Part shown: positions 17,425 through 26,084 of the stretch, one piece after another
How the letters are laid out: every line of letters starts with the position of its first letter
How positions within the stretch are numbered: the first letter of the stretch is position 1
NCBI GenBank assembly: GCA_016708765.1
Contig: JADJFD010000001.1
Coordinates: forward strand, 962,530-1,026,529
Direction of reading: 5' to 3'
Length of the DNA: 64,000 bases
Source of the DNA: Chitinophagaceae bacterium
GTDB lineage: Bacteria; Bacteroidota; Bacteroidia; Chitinophagales; Chitinophagaceae
Notes under the pieces: model-generated
Database searches by the model: none
Seen by the model: only the letters and a program-made list of their open reading frames with translations
Told to the model about the DNA's origin: nothing
Translations under genes and position numbers: made by a program

Positions 17425-18285
17425 TTAATTCTCCATCATTACAAATGCGCCCCAATACAATGGCTCTTTGAACTTTGTCATGAGCTGCACTTGTGCATCT
17501 CGAAAAGCTTTTTGCTTGTCGCCACCTTTTATCCAGTTGGAATAAAAAATATTCATGAGCTCTTGTGTGGCGGCATCGTCTACCTTCCATAAACTCATGA
17601 TAATAGCATCTGCACCGGCTACGAGAAATGCCCTTTGCAAACCATAAACACCTTCTCCGGCTTTTACTTCGCCCAAGCCAGTTTCGCAGGCACTTAGCAC
17701 TACGAGGTTGGTGCCTTTTAGATCGAGATTCATGGCTTCGTAAGAAGTGATAATGCCATTGTTGCTATTGTCAAGTCCGGGAATTAATTTGTCTGCATTG
17801 GAAGCACCAGTGAGCATAAGCCCGGAACGAAGCAACACATTATCTTTTGCATAATCTGAATGTACACCCAGCGGCCAACTCGGCTTTACCACATCTTTTA
17901 AGAAATAACCATGCGTTGCGATATGCAATACCTTAACATACTTTGCCGATTTAAGATTTTTTTCTGTAGCATTCTGCTGCATTAATTCTGCAACAGCATA
18001 GCCAGAATTTTTTAATTGCCCTCCTACTCCTTCTACTTCTTTTTTTGTGGCTGGTAATGGAGCTATATTTCCTGCTCCGTAATTTGGGAAACCGATTACG
18101 GCTGCATTTTTATCACCGACGGATTTCCCATTTTTATAGCTCGCCATTATATCACGGGGATTACTGAGCAGAATAAAATCATATTTCTTTATAAGATAGT
18201 CGTTACCTGTTTTCTTTAGTGTGTTTAGGTTTACCTGGTTGTACACCCCATCCAGCGAAACATAAATTGTTTTCTTACCGCTTAA
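17425..18285 (-). CDS. CHAT-domain segment, separated by an in-frame stop from the TPR part
   Basis: Same reading frame as the upstream TPR gene, interrupted only by TAA at 18286-18288. Directly after that stop the frame reads LSGKKTIYVSLDGVYNQVNLNTLKK, normal CHAT sequence. The caspase-like His is in LHIATHGYFL and the Cys in VVLSACETGLGEV, both intact, followed by LQRAFLVAGADAIIMSLWKVDD. If translated separately, the first candidate start is GTG at 18246 (273 residues), which cuts into the domain. As a whole it would be the protease-like C-terminal third of a 949-residue exported TPR-CHAT protein. Confidence 0.8.
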   Translation of the reverse strand, partial: LSGKKTIYVSLDGVYNQVNLNTLKKTGNDYLIKKYDFILLSNPRDIMASYKNGKSVGDKNAAVIGFPNYGAGNIAPLPATKKEVEGVGGQLKNSGYAVAELMQQNATEKNLKSAKYVKVLHIATHGYFLKDVVKPSWPLGVHSDYAKDNVLLRSGLMLTGASNADKLIPGLDNSNNGIITSYEAMNLDLKGTNLVVLSACETGLGEVKAGEGVYGLQRAFLVAGADAIIMSLWKVDDAATQELMNIFYSNWIKGGDKQKAFRDAQVQLMTKFKEPLYWGAFVMMEN

Positions 18286-20274
18286 TTATTTTTCAAATGG
18301 CTCCCAGAAGTTAGTGTACGATTGCACATCGTTTCCTTTGCTCTTCATCATTACCCTATAGGTTCTGGCATGTTTTACTTCGAGATCGTTGCCTTTATCC
18401 AACACAACTATTTCTGGTTGCGATTTATCTTTTGTGGCTACTAAACCTATGTAACGGCAATCATCTGTAAAGCCCTGCTCAAACTGCTGCAAGCGAATTA
18501 TTTCTACCAAAGCCTCATCACCCTTTAATTGATTTTGAATGGCATTGAATTTTATTTTACCTGCAAAATAAAAATCTGCAAACTCTTTTGAATTTTTAGA
18601 AATCTTTTTCTCCATGCTGTTTACATTGGCTTCTAGCGAATCTATATTTACAGCCTGTTCTTTTAAATCTTGCTTGGAATATGCATACAGCTTTGTAAGT
18701 TGCTCTTTATGATCGATCCAGTTGGTGTAATCATCAATCAACTGTTGGCTGCCACTGTTACTAATGCTCTCACTTATCTTTCTGGTTGAACTGAGTAAAA
18801 TGCCTTTTGTGGCGGTTCTGTATTCAAACATGTCCTTTAATATTCCTTTATCTGACGATGCAGCATCTAATGCAAAATTGTAAAACCGTTGAAACCTTGG
18901 AGCAAGCATATCCCAATACCTTGTTTTCTCCGCTTCACTCATCGGAGCAAAGTAGCTGTTGATAAAATCCAATGTTCTCTCCATTACAGTTTTGTACAGC
19001 GAAATAGATTTAGTAATATCTTTTTGCTTCCAGTGCAGTATTGCCATATCTTCTTGCGACTGTACATACATTGGATGATTTGTACCAAGCACATCTTCTC
19101 TTATCTGCAAGGCTTGCTGCAATAAAGGTTCGGCCTCTGCATATCTTGCTTTGTGGCGATAAAAATTGCCAAGATCACTTATCACTTTTGCATAAGCCGG
19201 ACTTGACTCTCCCATCGAACTTTTATAAATGCCTGCTGATTGCTTTAGCATGGATTCAACTTTATCCTCCTTCTTCATTAATAAAGAAAGAATGGCGTAG
19301 TTGTTCAGCATGTTTGCCTGCTCGGGTTTTCCTTTGTCCAGTTTTTTATCCAACTCCAGATAAATTTTTTCTGCCTCAGCATATTTTCCCATTTGCTGAT
19401 ACAGCAACGCAAGATTAGATAAAAATTTTAATTGATTTCTGGCTTTGGCAGATTCAAGCTTTGCAGATAATGTCATTGCCTGTAGCAATACTTTTACTGC
19501 TGCTTCATAATTCCCCATTGATTGGTACAGCATAGCCTGATTGTTCAACACAATTGCATAGGGCATTGCTTCCTGTAACTTATTTGTTTTAATAACTGCA
19601 ATAGCGTCATTAAATTCTTTTTCTGATTCGTTGTACTTGCCAAGATTGTAATGCAGCACTGCATAATTATTCAGCGAAGCGGCTACAGCCATATTGGTAT
19701 TCCCCAATTTCTCTTCCCGAAGTTGTAATGCTTTTGCAGTGTATTCATCTGCCAATGCGAACCGTCCTGTTGTTGTGTACAATAAACCACGGCTGGCAAT
19801 TGTTTTCATATAATTCAATTCGCTAGTGCGATAAGACTTTTCAAAAAAGCCCTGTGCCGACTTTAATCTTTTTTCTGCAAAAACATATTTGCCCATTGCA
19901 TAGGAAGATTGCCCCATTTGCAAATTCAATGTTGCATTTTCCTCATCATCCAGATCAAAATCTTTATACAATGAATTGGCAATACCCCCTAATCGTAGAA
20001 ACTTGGAACCAAATCCACCTTTTCCCTGTCCGCCAAATAAACCGGAATTGTCACTTAATAGAATTGCATAGTCAATATCAGTAGAATCGAAGTCGGCCTT
20101 TACTTCATCCATTTCATTGTGGGCAGCAGCTCTAGCTTTTGCTTTAGCTTCATACTTAGCATCCCTTACTTCGCTTTCGGCTTTGCCTTTTACTTTGTTC
20201 TTTATTTTATTGAGTATCTGCGCCTGACTAGCAATTGAAATAAAAATAAGCAGGGCTAATGAAAGAATTTTCAT
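18286..20274 (-). CDS. exported TPR protein, N-terminal part of an interrupted TPR-CHAT protein
   Basis: 662 residues before the TAA. A signal peptide (MKILSLALLIFISIASQAQ) shows export, then a basic/coiled region (KAKARAAAHNEMDEVKADFDS), then at least eight TPR-like repeats of the kinesin-light-chain type (e.g. NNYAVLHYNLGKYNESEKEF, LALLYQQMGKYAEAEKIYLEL, ILHWKQKDITKSISLYK) and the linker that leads into CHAT. The sequence stops at FWEPFEK, exactly where the CHAT domain should begin. Family members of this type are whole-length proteins; cellular role unknown. Export argues against a cytoplasmic defence role like that of TPR-CHAT/Craspase. Confidence 0.85.
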   Translation of the reverse strand: MKILSLALLIFISIASQAQILNKIKNKVKGKAESEVRDAKYEAKAKARAAAHNEMDEVKADFDSTDIDYAILLSDNSGLFGGQGKGGFGSKFLRLGGIANSLYKDFDLDDEENATLNLQMGQSSYAMGKYVFAEKRLKSAQGFFEKSYRTSELNYMKTIASRGLLYTTTGRFALADEYTAKALQLREEKLGNTNMAVAASLNNYAVLHYNLGKYNESEKEFNDAIAVIKTNKLQEAMPYAIVLNNQAMLYQSMGNYEAAVKVLLQAMTLSAKLESAKARNQLKFLSNLALLYQQMGKYAEAEKIYLELDKKLDKGKPEQANMLNNYAILSLLMKKEDKVESMLKQSAGIYKSSMGESSPAYAKVISDLGNFYRHKARYAEAEPLLQQALQIREDVLGTNHPMYVQSQEDMAILHWKQKDITKSISLYKTVMERTLDFINSYFAPMSEAEKTRYWDMLAPRFQRFYNFALDAASSDKGILKDMFEYRTATKGILLSSTRKISESISNSGSQQLIDDYTNWIDHKEQLTKLYAYSKQDLKEQAVNIDSLEANVNSMEKKISKNSKEFADFYFAGKIKFNAIQNQLKGDEALVEIIRLQQFEQGFTDDCRYIGLVATKDKSQPEIVVLDKGNDLEVKHARTYRVMMKSKGNDVQSYTNFWEPFEK

Positions 20275-20432
20275 GATAGCATTTTGGATTTAGGTTATAA
20301 CTGAGTTCTAAGGTACTATATAATTTACAAATTTTACATGTGACGAGTATCTTCTTTCTACCGTTGCTCAGTTATTACTTAGAACATATACGTTTATTAA
20401 TCAACTATCTTAGCAAATAAAAATAAACTTCA

Positions 20433-20894
20433 ATGAAAAAAATAGTACTTATCTGCACATTGGCAATTTTATCACTAAATAGTTTTTCACAAACCTGTGA
20501 AGAAAGAGAAGAAAAATTATTAGCTACGATTGGAGGAGTATCTGGAACAATGTTGTACAATACATATGTATTGATTGATGTAGCTAAAGATGCTTTTGTT
20601 AAGAAGATATATGAGACAGAAAAAGTAACCCAGCTAATGAATTCTCAAAAAGGGATGTTTGATTTTCTTATCAAATCATTTGAAGACAACTTAAAAGAAA
20701 AAGTATTTTCTAAGGAAAATGATAAGAATTTTATTGAATCTATAGCTGAATCAATAAAAGGGTTGAAAAATCAGGCAGCTCTCCTGCTAAAAATAACTGA
20801 AGACAATATTCCTTCTAATACAGAAGCATATACTAAGCAAAAAGAGAAAAACTGGACAGCAATTTCGACGTTGTTAGGTATAGCCGAAGAATAG
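20433..20894 (+). CDS. exported hypothetical protein
   Basis: 153 residues with a signal peptide (MKKIVLICTLAILSLNSFSQTC). The mature part is predicted helical and rich in Lys/Glu (EREEKLLATIGGVSG, NLKEKVFSKENDKNFIESIAESIKGLKNQAALLLKI). No known motif. A TATCTTAG, one mismatch from the -7 consensus, lies just upstream (about 20407). It converges with the TlpA-like gene, stop codons being two bases apart. Confidence 0.7.
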   Translation: MKKIVLICTLAILSLNSFSQTCEEREEKLLATIGGVSGTMLYNTYVLIDVAKDAFVKKIYETEKVTQLMNSQKGMFDFLIKSFEDNLKEKVFSKENDKNFIESIAESIKGLKNQAALLLKITEDNIPSNTEAYTKQKEKNWTAISTLLGIAEE

Positions 20895-20896
20895 AA

Positions 20897-22003
20897 TTAA
20901 AAACCCTTTGTTTCGCAACCAAGCAATTCGCAAAGCTTTTCCCGCAAGGCAGGGCCTCTAAGATTTTTTGCTACGATTTTTCCTTCTGGGTCTACCAGAA
21001 AATTCTGTGGTATGCCTTGCACTTTATACAATTTGGCGGCAGCATTGTTCCAGAATTGCAGATCGCTTACTTGTGTCCAGGCAAGATTGTCCTCTTTAAT
21101 GGCATTTAACCATTTATCTTTTTGCCCGGGCCTGTCCAACGAAACGCCTAATACTGTAAAATTTTTTGCATTAAAGTAGTTATAGTTTTCAACTACAGTT
21201 GGGTTTTCCTGACGACAAGGTCCACACCAGCTTGCCCAAAAATCTACTAATACATATTTCCCTCTAAAAGAAGAAAGGGCAACAGCATTTCCTAATGTAT
21301 CAGGTTGCGAAAAATCCATTGCCTCTGTGCCTACAGCACCAATCTTATTCTCTGCAATAAAACCCGCAAGTGCTTGCCCTGTTTCTGATTGCTTTACTAA
21401 TGCATCCAATTGATTAAACCTGTTCTCTAATATTACTATGTCTTCGTTGAAGCCATACGTAACATTCAAGATAAAAGCAGTAACTATTGATTTAGGCTTG
21501 CCATTTACAACTTTAGTAATTGCGTTTTGTACATTCTCCTGTAAAGCATTATAAGTCTTCATCAAATTATCCCTTTCAGTGCCAGGCATTTTATTATTTA
21601 TAGTGGTGGCAATGCTGCTCACTTGTTGAATAAGTGGTAAAAACTCTTTTGTAAAATCAGTAAACTCTTTATGAGATTCAGAACCGGATATTTCAACTGT
21701 TAGCGGATTTACACTCTTTCCTTTTAAAGAAGCCTTTCCTCCTTCCACAAAAATTTCCACAGGCTTATTATCACCTATTGCCAAAAAACACAGCACAGGT
21801 TCTTTTACTTTTCCTTTTAATGTAAACTTTGTTTTGATTAGTTTAGCCGAAGCCATTTCAGTGTTGTCACCGTTTTTATACAACTTAATTTCTGTGCCAT
21901 CGGGAAGACCATCCAGTTTTCCTTCAATTATAAAAGACTTTTCAGCATTCTGCGCCAAAACAAAAACGGGGCTAAGCAAAAGAAGAAGCAATAATTTTTT
22001 CAT
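20897..22003 (-). CDS. TlpA/ResA-like thiol-disulfide oxidoreductase with N-terminal DUF4369-like domain
   Basis: 368 residues: signal peptide (KLLLLLLLSPVFVLAQN), a DUF4369-like beta-rich domain (FIIEGKLDGLPDGTEIKLYKNGDN ...), a helical middle part, and a C-terminal AhpC/TSA-thioredoxin domain with active site WASWCGPCRQENP and cis-Pro segment VQGIPQNFLVDPEGKIV. It should act in the periplasm as a disulfide reductase. The domain combination is common in Bacteroidota. Its own promoter is visible upstream. It is separate from the trp operon, whose last gene starts 82 bases downstream of this gene's start but runs in from the other side. Confidence 0.9.
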   Translation of the reverse strand: MKKLLLLLLLSPVFVLAQNAEKSFIIEGKLDGLPDGTEIKLYKNGDNTEMASAKLIKTKFTLKGKVKEPVLCFLAIGDNKPVEIFVEGGKASLKGKSVNPLTVEISGSESHKEFTDFTKEFLPLIQQVSSIATTINNKMPGTERDNLMKTYNALQENVQNAITKVVNGKPKSIVTAFILNVTYGFNEDIVILENRFNQLDALVKQSETGQALAGFIAENKIGAVGTEAMDFSQPDTLGNAVALSSFRGKYVLVDFWASWCGPCRQENPTVVENYNYFNAKNFTVLGVSLDRPGQKDKWLNAIKEDNLAWTQVSDLQFWNNAAAKLYKVQGIPQNFLVDPEGKIVAKNLRGPALREKLCELLGCETKGF

Positions 22004-22048
22004 AGTTATATCTGATTTTCATAAATGGGTGATTCGGCTATTAATTTG

Positions 22049-22056
22049 CAAATTTA
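22049..22056 (-). promoter_or_regulatory. -7 promoter element of the TlpA-like gene
   Basis: Minus-strand TAAATTTG (plus strand CAAATTTA), with a CTTG-like -33 about 20 bases further upstream at 22077-22080. It lies inside the 81-base gap between trpA stop and this gene, so the TlpA gene is not simply part of the trp transcript. Confidence 0.5.
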
Positions 22057-22084
22057 ATCATTGAATTGGAAACCTTCAAGTCAT

Positions 22085-22876
22085 TCAACCGACAATTGTC
22101 GAAAGGAAAGATTTTGTGGATGCATTAACATCTGTACTGTTTTCCAATGCTTTAATATAGGCAGTTCCGATAATTCCGCCATCGGCATACTGACAAACGG
22201 CATCAAATGAGGCTTTATCCTGGATTCCAAAGCCAACTAACACAGGATTTTTTAATGAAAGCCCTTTCAACTTCTTTAAATACGCATCGGGGCTTGCATT
22301 AGTTTTGTCGCTACCAGTTGTAGAAGAAGATGAAACTGCATATAAAAAACCGGAGCTTAGGCTATCCAGTTTCTTGATTCTTTCATCAGATGTTTCGGGA
22401 GTAACGAGAAAAATAAAATCAAGGTTGTACTTTTTTATGATGGTTCCATATTCTGTCTCAAATTCAAACTCGGGTAAGTCAGGCAATATTAAACCGTCAA
22501 TACCAACGGCTGAAGCATCAGCACAAAATTTTTCAAAGCCGTATTGTAAAACAGGATTCATGTAACCCATTAAGATTACTGGAATGACCTCCCCAACCCC
22601 TCCGAAGGAGGGGCTTCTGCGAAAGTCTTTTAACTGTTCGAACAGTTTTGAAATCGTCATTCCATTTGCAATAGCAATAGCACTGCTTTGTTGAATAACT
22701 GGGCCATCTGCTAAAGGATCGCTGTAAGGCATACCGAGCTCAATAATGTCGGCACCGTTTTGTTGCAGAGCTTTCATTATTTCCAGAGTGGAATTTAATT
22801 GAGGGTAGCCTGCGGTGCAGTAAACATTCAATATATTCTTGCCTTTTGTTTTAAATATTTCTTTTAATGTACTCAT
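22085..22876 (-). CDS. trpA: tryptophan synthase alpha subunit
   Basis: 263 residues from ATG 22876 (MSTLKEIFKTKGKNILNVYC); the longer frame up to 22975 runs through a repeat and is rejected. It splits indole-3-glycerol phosphate and passes indole to TrpB. Catalytic Glu46 (IIELGMPYSDP) and Asp57 (PLADGPV) are present, as are ILMGYMNPVLQYG and GFGIQDKASF. Residues 85-95 (RRSPSFGGVGE) are an extra loop not expected in the family; the DNA there is the palindromic repeat found elsewhere in this operon. The insertion falls between the helix LFEQLKD and the strand IPVILMGY. Last gene of the trp operon. Confidence 0.95.
   Translation of the reverse strand: MSTLKEIFKTKGKNILNVYCTAGYPQLNSTLEIMKALQQNGADIIELGMPYSDPLADGPVIQQSSAIAIANGMTISKLFEQLKDFRRSPSFGGVGEVIPVILMGYMNPVLQYGFEKFCADASAVGIDGLILPDLPEFEFETEYGTIIKKYNLDFIFLVTPETSDERIKKLDSLSSGFLYAVSSSSTTGSDKTNASPDAYLKKLKGLSLKNPVLVGFGIQDKASFDAVCQYADGGIIGTAYIKALENSTDVNASTKSFLSTIVG
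22588..22617. repeat. palindromic repeat inserted in frame in trpA
   Basis: Stem CCCCTCC (22597-22603), loop GAA, stem GGAGGGG (22607-22613), flanked on one side by CCTCCCCAA and on the other by CTTC. On the coding strand it reads AAGCCCCTCC...GGAGGGGTTGGGGAGG and encodes SPSFGGVGE. The same core occurs at 24332-24347, 24461-24475, and in modified form at 27082-27093 and 27181-27193. Confidence 0.8.
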
Positions 22877-22904
22877 ACTATTATTTCCGACAAAACTTCT
22901 TATT

Positions 22905-22973
22905 GGTGTCTCCGTGTCTTTGTGACTTAGTCTTTCAAAATAAATAGTACAGGGTTTGAACCACAGAGACACC
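22905..22973. repeat. inverted repeat between trpB and trpA
   Basis: GGTGTCTCCGTG (22905-22916) and CACAGAGACACC (22962-22973) form inverted arms, extended imperfectly by GTGTCTTTGTGACTTAG and CACTAAGGCAC. This fills most of the trpB-trpA gap and is the type of interspersed repeat (ACAGAGACAC...CTAAGGCAC) widespread in AT-rich environmental bacteria. Confidence 0.6.
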
Positions 22974-23013
22974 AAAACACTAAGGCACTGAGTTAAAAAT
23001 ACTTCTTACCCAA

Positions 23014-24203
23014 TTACAAATTTTTCATGTATGTAGAAAGATCCTTATCCCCTCTCCCACTCAAACAAATCACCACCACATCTTCCTTCTTAAATTTCAT
23101 TTGCTTCAATGCAGATAAAGCATGAGCCGTTTCTAATGCCGGAATAATTCCTTCCAATTTTGATAATTCAAACGCTGCCAGTAATGCTTCCTCATCAGTT
23201 GCACTTAAAAATGTACCTCTACCACTTTTAAATAAATGTGCATGCAAAGGGCCAATACCAGGATAATCCAAACCGGCAGAAATACTATGGGGCTCCACTA
23301 CTTGTCCATCATCCGTTTGCATCAGCAAACTTTTACTACCATGTAAAATACCTGGCTTACCCAATGCTGTTGTTGCAGCACTCTTACCACTGTTTACTCC
23401 TTCACCTGCAGCTTCTACAGCAATCAATTGAACTGAAGTTTCATCTAAGAAATGATAAAATGCTCCTGCAGCATTACTGCCGCCGCCTACACAGGCCATT
23501 ACATGAGTGGGTAATTCATTACCAGTTTTCTCTAATAATTGTTTGCGCATTTCTTCGCTTATCACACTCTGAAATCTCGCTACCATATCAGGATATGGAT
23601 GCGGCCCTACTACACTGCCGATTATATAATGTGTATCATTGGGATTATTAATCCAATCCCGTATCGCTTCATTCGTTGCATCTTTCAATGTCTTACTGCC
23701 ACTAGTAGCCGGAATCACTGTTGCTCCTAACATTTTCATTCTTGCTACATTCGGAGCTTGTCGTTCAATATCTTTTTCTCCCATGTACACAATACACTTA
23801 ACACCTTTTAATGCACAAACCGTAGCCGTTGCCACTCCATGCTGTCCAGCACCTGTCTCTGCAATGATTCTTGTTTTTCCCAATCGCTGCGCCAATAATA
23901 TCTGCCCGATGGTATTATTTATTTTATGTGCGCCGGTATGACAGAGATCTTCTCGTTTTAAATAGATCGTTGTACCAAATTGTTTACTCAATCTCTCTGC
24001 CATATACAATGGCGTCGGCCTTCCTACATAATCCCGTAGCAAATACTGAAACTCTTTTTGAAAACCTTCCTCATATATTATTTCTAAATACTTTGTCCGC
24101 AGATCTTCCACATTGCGATGCAGCATTTCAGGTATGAAGCACCACCGAATGGACCGTAGTAGCCTTGTTCGTTTGGAGAAGTATATGTTTGTGTTGTTGT
24201 CAT
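23014..24203 (-). CDS. trpB: tryptophan synthase beta subunit, one frameshift near the N-terminus
   Basis: The body (from FIPEMLHRNVEDLRTKYLEI on) is a complete TrpB: PLP lysine in REDLCHTGAHKINN, the QHGVATAT segment of the beta-replacement reaction, phosphate loop CVGGGSNAAG, and the C-terminal CLSGRGDKDL. The expected N-terminus MTTTQTYTSPNEQGYYGPFGGA is encoded from ATG 24203 in another frame; one extra A in the AA at 24137-24138 joins the frames and gives 396 residues, the family length. The uninterrupted frame that starts at 24222 has an unrelated N-terminus. With this repair it is a normal trpB; without it the protein is dead. Confidence 0.92.
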
Positions 24204-24247
24204 TTTTATTTTTTGTTACCATCTTCAGTATTACATGGCATCGTCTG

Positions 24248-24266
24248 TTGTGTCACTCACTTGTAC
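24248..24266. repeat. copy of the GTACAAG-type interspersed repeat
   Basis: TTGTGTCACTCACTTGTAC resembles the reverse complement of 17306-17324 (about 15 of 19 positions by eye). It lies in the 308-base trpB-trpF gap (24204-24512), which otherwise holds only the palindromes listed next. Confidence 0.4.
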
Positions 24267-24331
24267 GTTCGGTTTTCATTGCATCAAAACACACCCCCAG
24301 TTTCCTTAAAGTAAAACATCTCCTCAAGCCG

Positions 24332-24347
24332 CCCCTCCAAGGAGGGG
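24332..24347. repeat. palindromic CCCCTCC/GGAGGGG repeat, trpB-trpF gap
   Basis: CCCCTCCAAGGAGGGG, same core as the trpA insertion, flanked by AAGCCG on the left. Confidence 0.65.
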
Positions 24348-24454
24348 GATGTTTACTAAAGCAATGCTTTTGTTTTTTTCTATTTCTTTTGCTTCATTAA
24401 TCAATACTTCAGTCTTCTTTTACAACCAATAATAACTTTCTAAAATTTCAGACT

Positions 24455-24512
24455 CTAAAGCCCCTCCTTTGGAGGTTCCATGAAATGGAACGAACGGAGT
24501 TCAGGGGAGGCC
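24455..24512. repeat. composite palindromic repeat between trpB and trpF
   Basis: CCTCCTTTGGAGG (24463-24475), then the perfect hairpin TTCCATGAAATGGAA (24476-24490), then AGGGGAGG (24503-24510) which can pair back to the CCCCT at 24461. It directly abuts the trpF stop codon. It looks like a second palindrome inserted within the CCCCTCC-type element. Confidence 0.6.
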
Positions 24513-25139
24513 TTACTTCAACGCCAACTTAAACTGTAACAACTTCGCCATATCTTTTACTCCCGGTTCGGTTTCAAAACGGCTGTTAATATCAACACCA
24601 AAAAAATCAGGATGTTTAAAGGCTTTTAATTTTGCCGCATCTTCCACCGCAATACCACCGCTTAAAAAGAAAGGTTTTTCAATCTTGGCTTTCCGTAAAA
24701 TTTCCCAATCAAACTGCTGGCCTGTGCCGCCGATAGTGTAATCTGTGGCCTTATCAAACAAGTAATAATCACAGACGGCATCATATTTTGCTACCATTTC
24801 GTCAATATCTTCCTTATTATCTTTAATACTAAATACTTTTATCACTTCCACTTCGCTGCTTAGGTCTTCACACATCTCCGGACTTTCGTTACCGTGCAGT
24901 TGCACTACTTCCAGTCCATACTCATCAATAGCATCCAGCACATCAATCATTTCAGGATTTACAAACACACCGGTTTTTTTCAGATCAAAATCTGCCTTTT
25001 TTACATCATTCTTAGAAAGTTTATCGCCAATAAATCGGGGAGAATCTTTATAAAAGATCATTCCTGCAAAATCAATAGCCAGCCCATCCAACTGTTGCAA
25101 TTGTTTCATTTCTGTAATGCCGCATACTTTAATATTCAT
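24513..25139 (-). CDS. trpF: phosphoribosylanthranilate isomerase
   Basis: 208 residues from ATG 25139 (MNIKVCGIT), the usual N-terminus; a slightly longer frame exists. Catalytic Cys is in KVCGITEM and the catalytic Asp in the DFAGMIFYKDSPRFIG block's later counterpart (VNPEMIDVLDAIDEYGLEVVQLHG). The phosphate-binding end FFLSGGIAVEDAAKLKAFKHPDFFGVDINSRFE is conserved. It performs the Amadori rearrangement of PRA to CdRP. It is free-standing, not fused to trpC, and is separated from trpC by a repeat-filled gap. Confidence 0.95.
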   Translation of the reverse strand: MNIKVCGITEMKQLQQLDGLAIDFAGMIFYKDSPRFIGDKLSKNDVKKADFDLKKTGVFVNPEMIDVLDAIDEYGLEVVQLHGNESPEMCEDLSSEVEVIKVFSIKDNKEDIDEMVAKYDAVCDYYLFDKATDYTIGGTGQQFDWEILRKAKIEKPFFLSGGIAVEDAAKLKAFKHPDFFGVDINSRFETEPGVKDMAKLLQFKLALK

Positions 25140-25151
25140 ATTGTTTTTTTT

Positions 25152-25283
25152 AGCCACAGATTACACAGATTTTCACGAATTAGATTCTTCAAAATCCTGA
25201 TCTGCTTTAGATATGTTATAATGTTATAATTGAATTTATTAATAATCTGTGTTAATACGTTTAATCTGTGAGAATCTGTGTTC
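25152..25283. repeat. CACAGATT-type inverted repeats between trpC and trpF
   Basis: CCACAGATTACACAGATTTTCACGAATT-like sequence near 25154-25181 is mirrored by TAATCTGTGTTAATACG and TTAATCTGTGAGAATCTGTG at 25243-25281. The 150-base gap is almost wholly made of this degenerate repeat pair. Confidence 0.6.
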
Positions 25284-25289
25284 AGTTTT

Positions 25290-26084
25290 TTAATTGGGCT
25301 TCAGCCCAATCACAAATTCCTCAAATGCCTTTCCCGGCTGTTCTTCTTTCATAAAATTCTCACCAATCAAAAATCCTTTATAACCGGCATTTCGCAAAGT
25401 TACAATAGTATCTACGCTGCTGATGCCACTTTCTGCAATCGCTGGTTTTTCTTTAGGAATTTTATCAATCAATTCTAAGGAAGTATTAATATCTACTTCA
25501 AATGTTTTCAGGTTCCGGTTGTTCACTCCAACCATCGTTACTTCATCGCAACAATGCCCTAACTCTTCTTCATTATGCACTTCGAGAATGCTTTCCAATC
25601 CAATGCTTTTTGCATAGGATGCAAAGTCTTTCACTTCTTTAATAGACAAGCAGGCAGCAATCAATAAAATAACATCTGCGCCAAAAGCCTTGGCTTCTGC
25701 TATCTGCCATTTATCAATTATAAAATCTTTGCGAAGCACCGGAATATCTGTTATAACCTTTGTCTGTATTAGATCATCTAGGTCGCCACCAAAAAATTCA
25801 TCATCTGTCAACACAGAAATACCGGCCGCTCCTTTATTATATGACGTTACAACAGGTTCCACTTCAAGTTCTTTTGTCTTAAACCAACCCTTGCTTGGGC
25901 TTTTTCTTTTGAACTCTGCTATGATGCCATTACTTCCCGGGAACAATAAATTCTCAGCCAAAGAACGATTAGCTATTTTCCAGAAAAAGCCATCCTTCTC
26001 AAACCGCTCTATACTGCTCATCGGTTTGAACTTTTCTACTTCTTTTCTTTTAGCTGCAACGATAGTATCTAAGATTGTACTCAT
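25290..26084 (-). CDS. trpC: indole-3-glycerol phosphate synthase
   Basis: 264 residues, complete. Conserved blocks: IAEFKRKSPSKGW (catalytic Lys and substrate site), GISVLTDDEFFGG, VLRKDFIIDKWQIAEAKAFGADVILLIA, LEVHNEEEL, VGVNNRNLKTFEVD, and AESGISSVDTI ... GFLIGENFMKE. It closes the indole ring from CdRP. The start ATG overlaps the trpD stop by four bases, indicating translational coupling. Confidence 0.96.
   Translation of the reverse strand: MSTILDTIVAAKRKEVEKFKPMSSIERFEKDGFFWKIANRSLAENLLFPGSNGIIAEFKRKSPSKGWFKTKELEVEPVVTSYNKGAAGISVLTDDEFFGGDLDDLIQTKVITDIPVLRKDFIIDKWQIAEAKAFGADVILLIAACLSIKEVKDFASYAKSIGLESILEVHNEEELGHCCDEVTMVGVNNRNLKTFEVDINTSLELIDKIPKEKPAIAESGISSVDTIVTLRNAGYKGFLIGENFMKEEQPGKAFEEFVIGLKPN

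Noticed and set aside
17425..20274. TPR-CHAT as an anti-phage system (Craspase-like)
   Set aside because: The protein has a signal peptide and lies among housekeeping genes; no gRAMP, nuclease, CRISPR or other defence gene is nearby.
22085..22975. Longer trpA start at 22975
   Set aside because: The added residues come from an intergenic inverted repeat and have no counterpart in TrpA.
23014..24222. trpB start at 24222 with a novel N-terminus
   Set aside because: The normal TrpB N-terminus is encoded in another frame from 24203; a one-base repair explains it.
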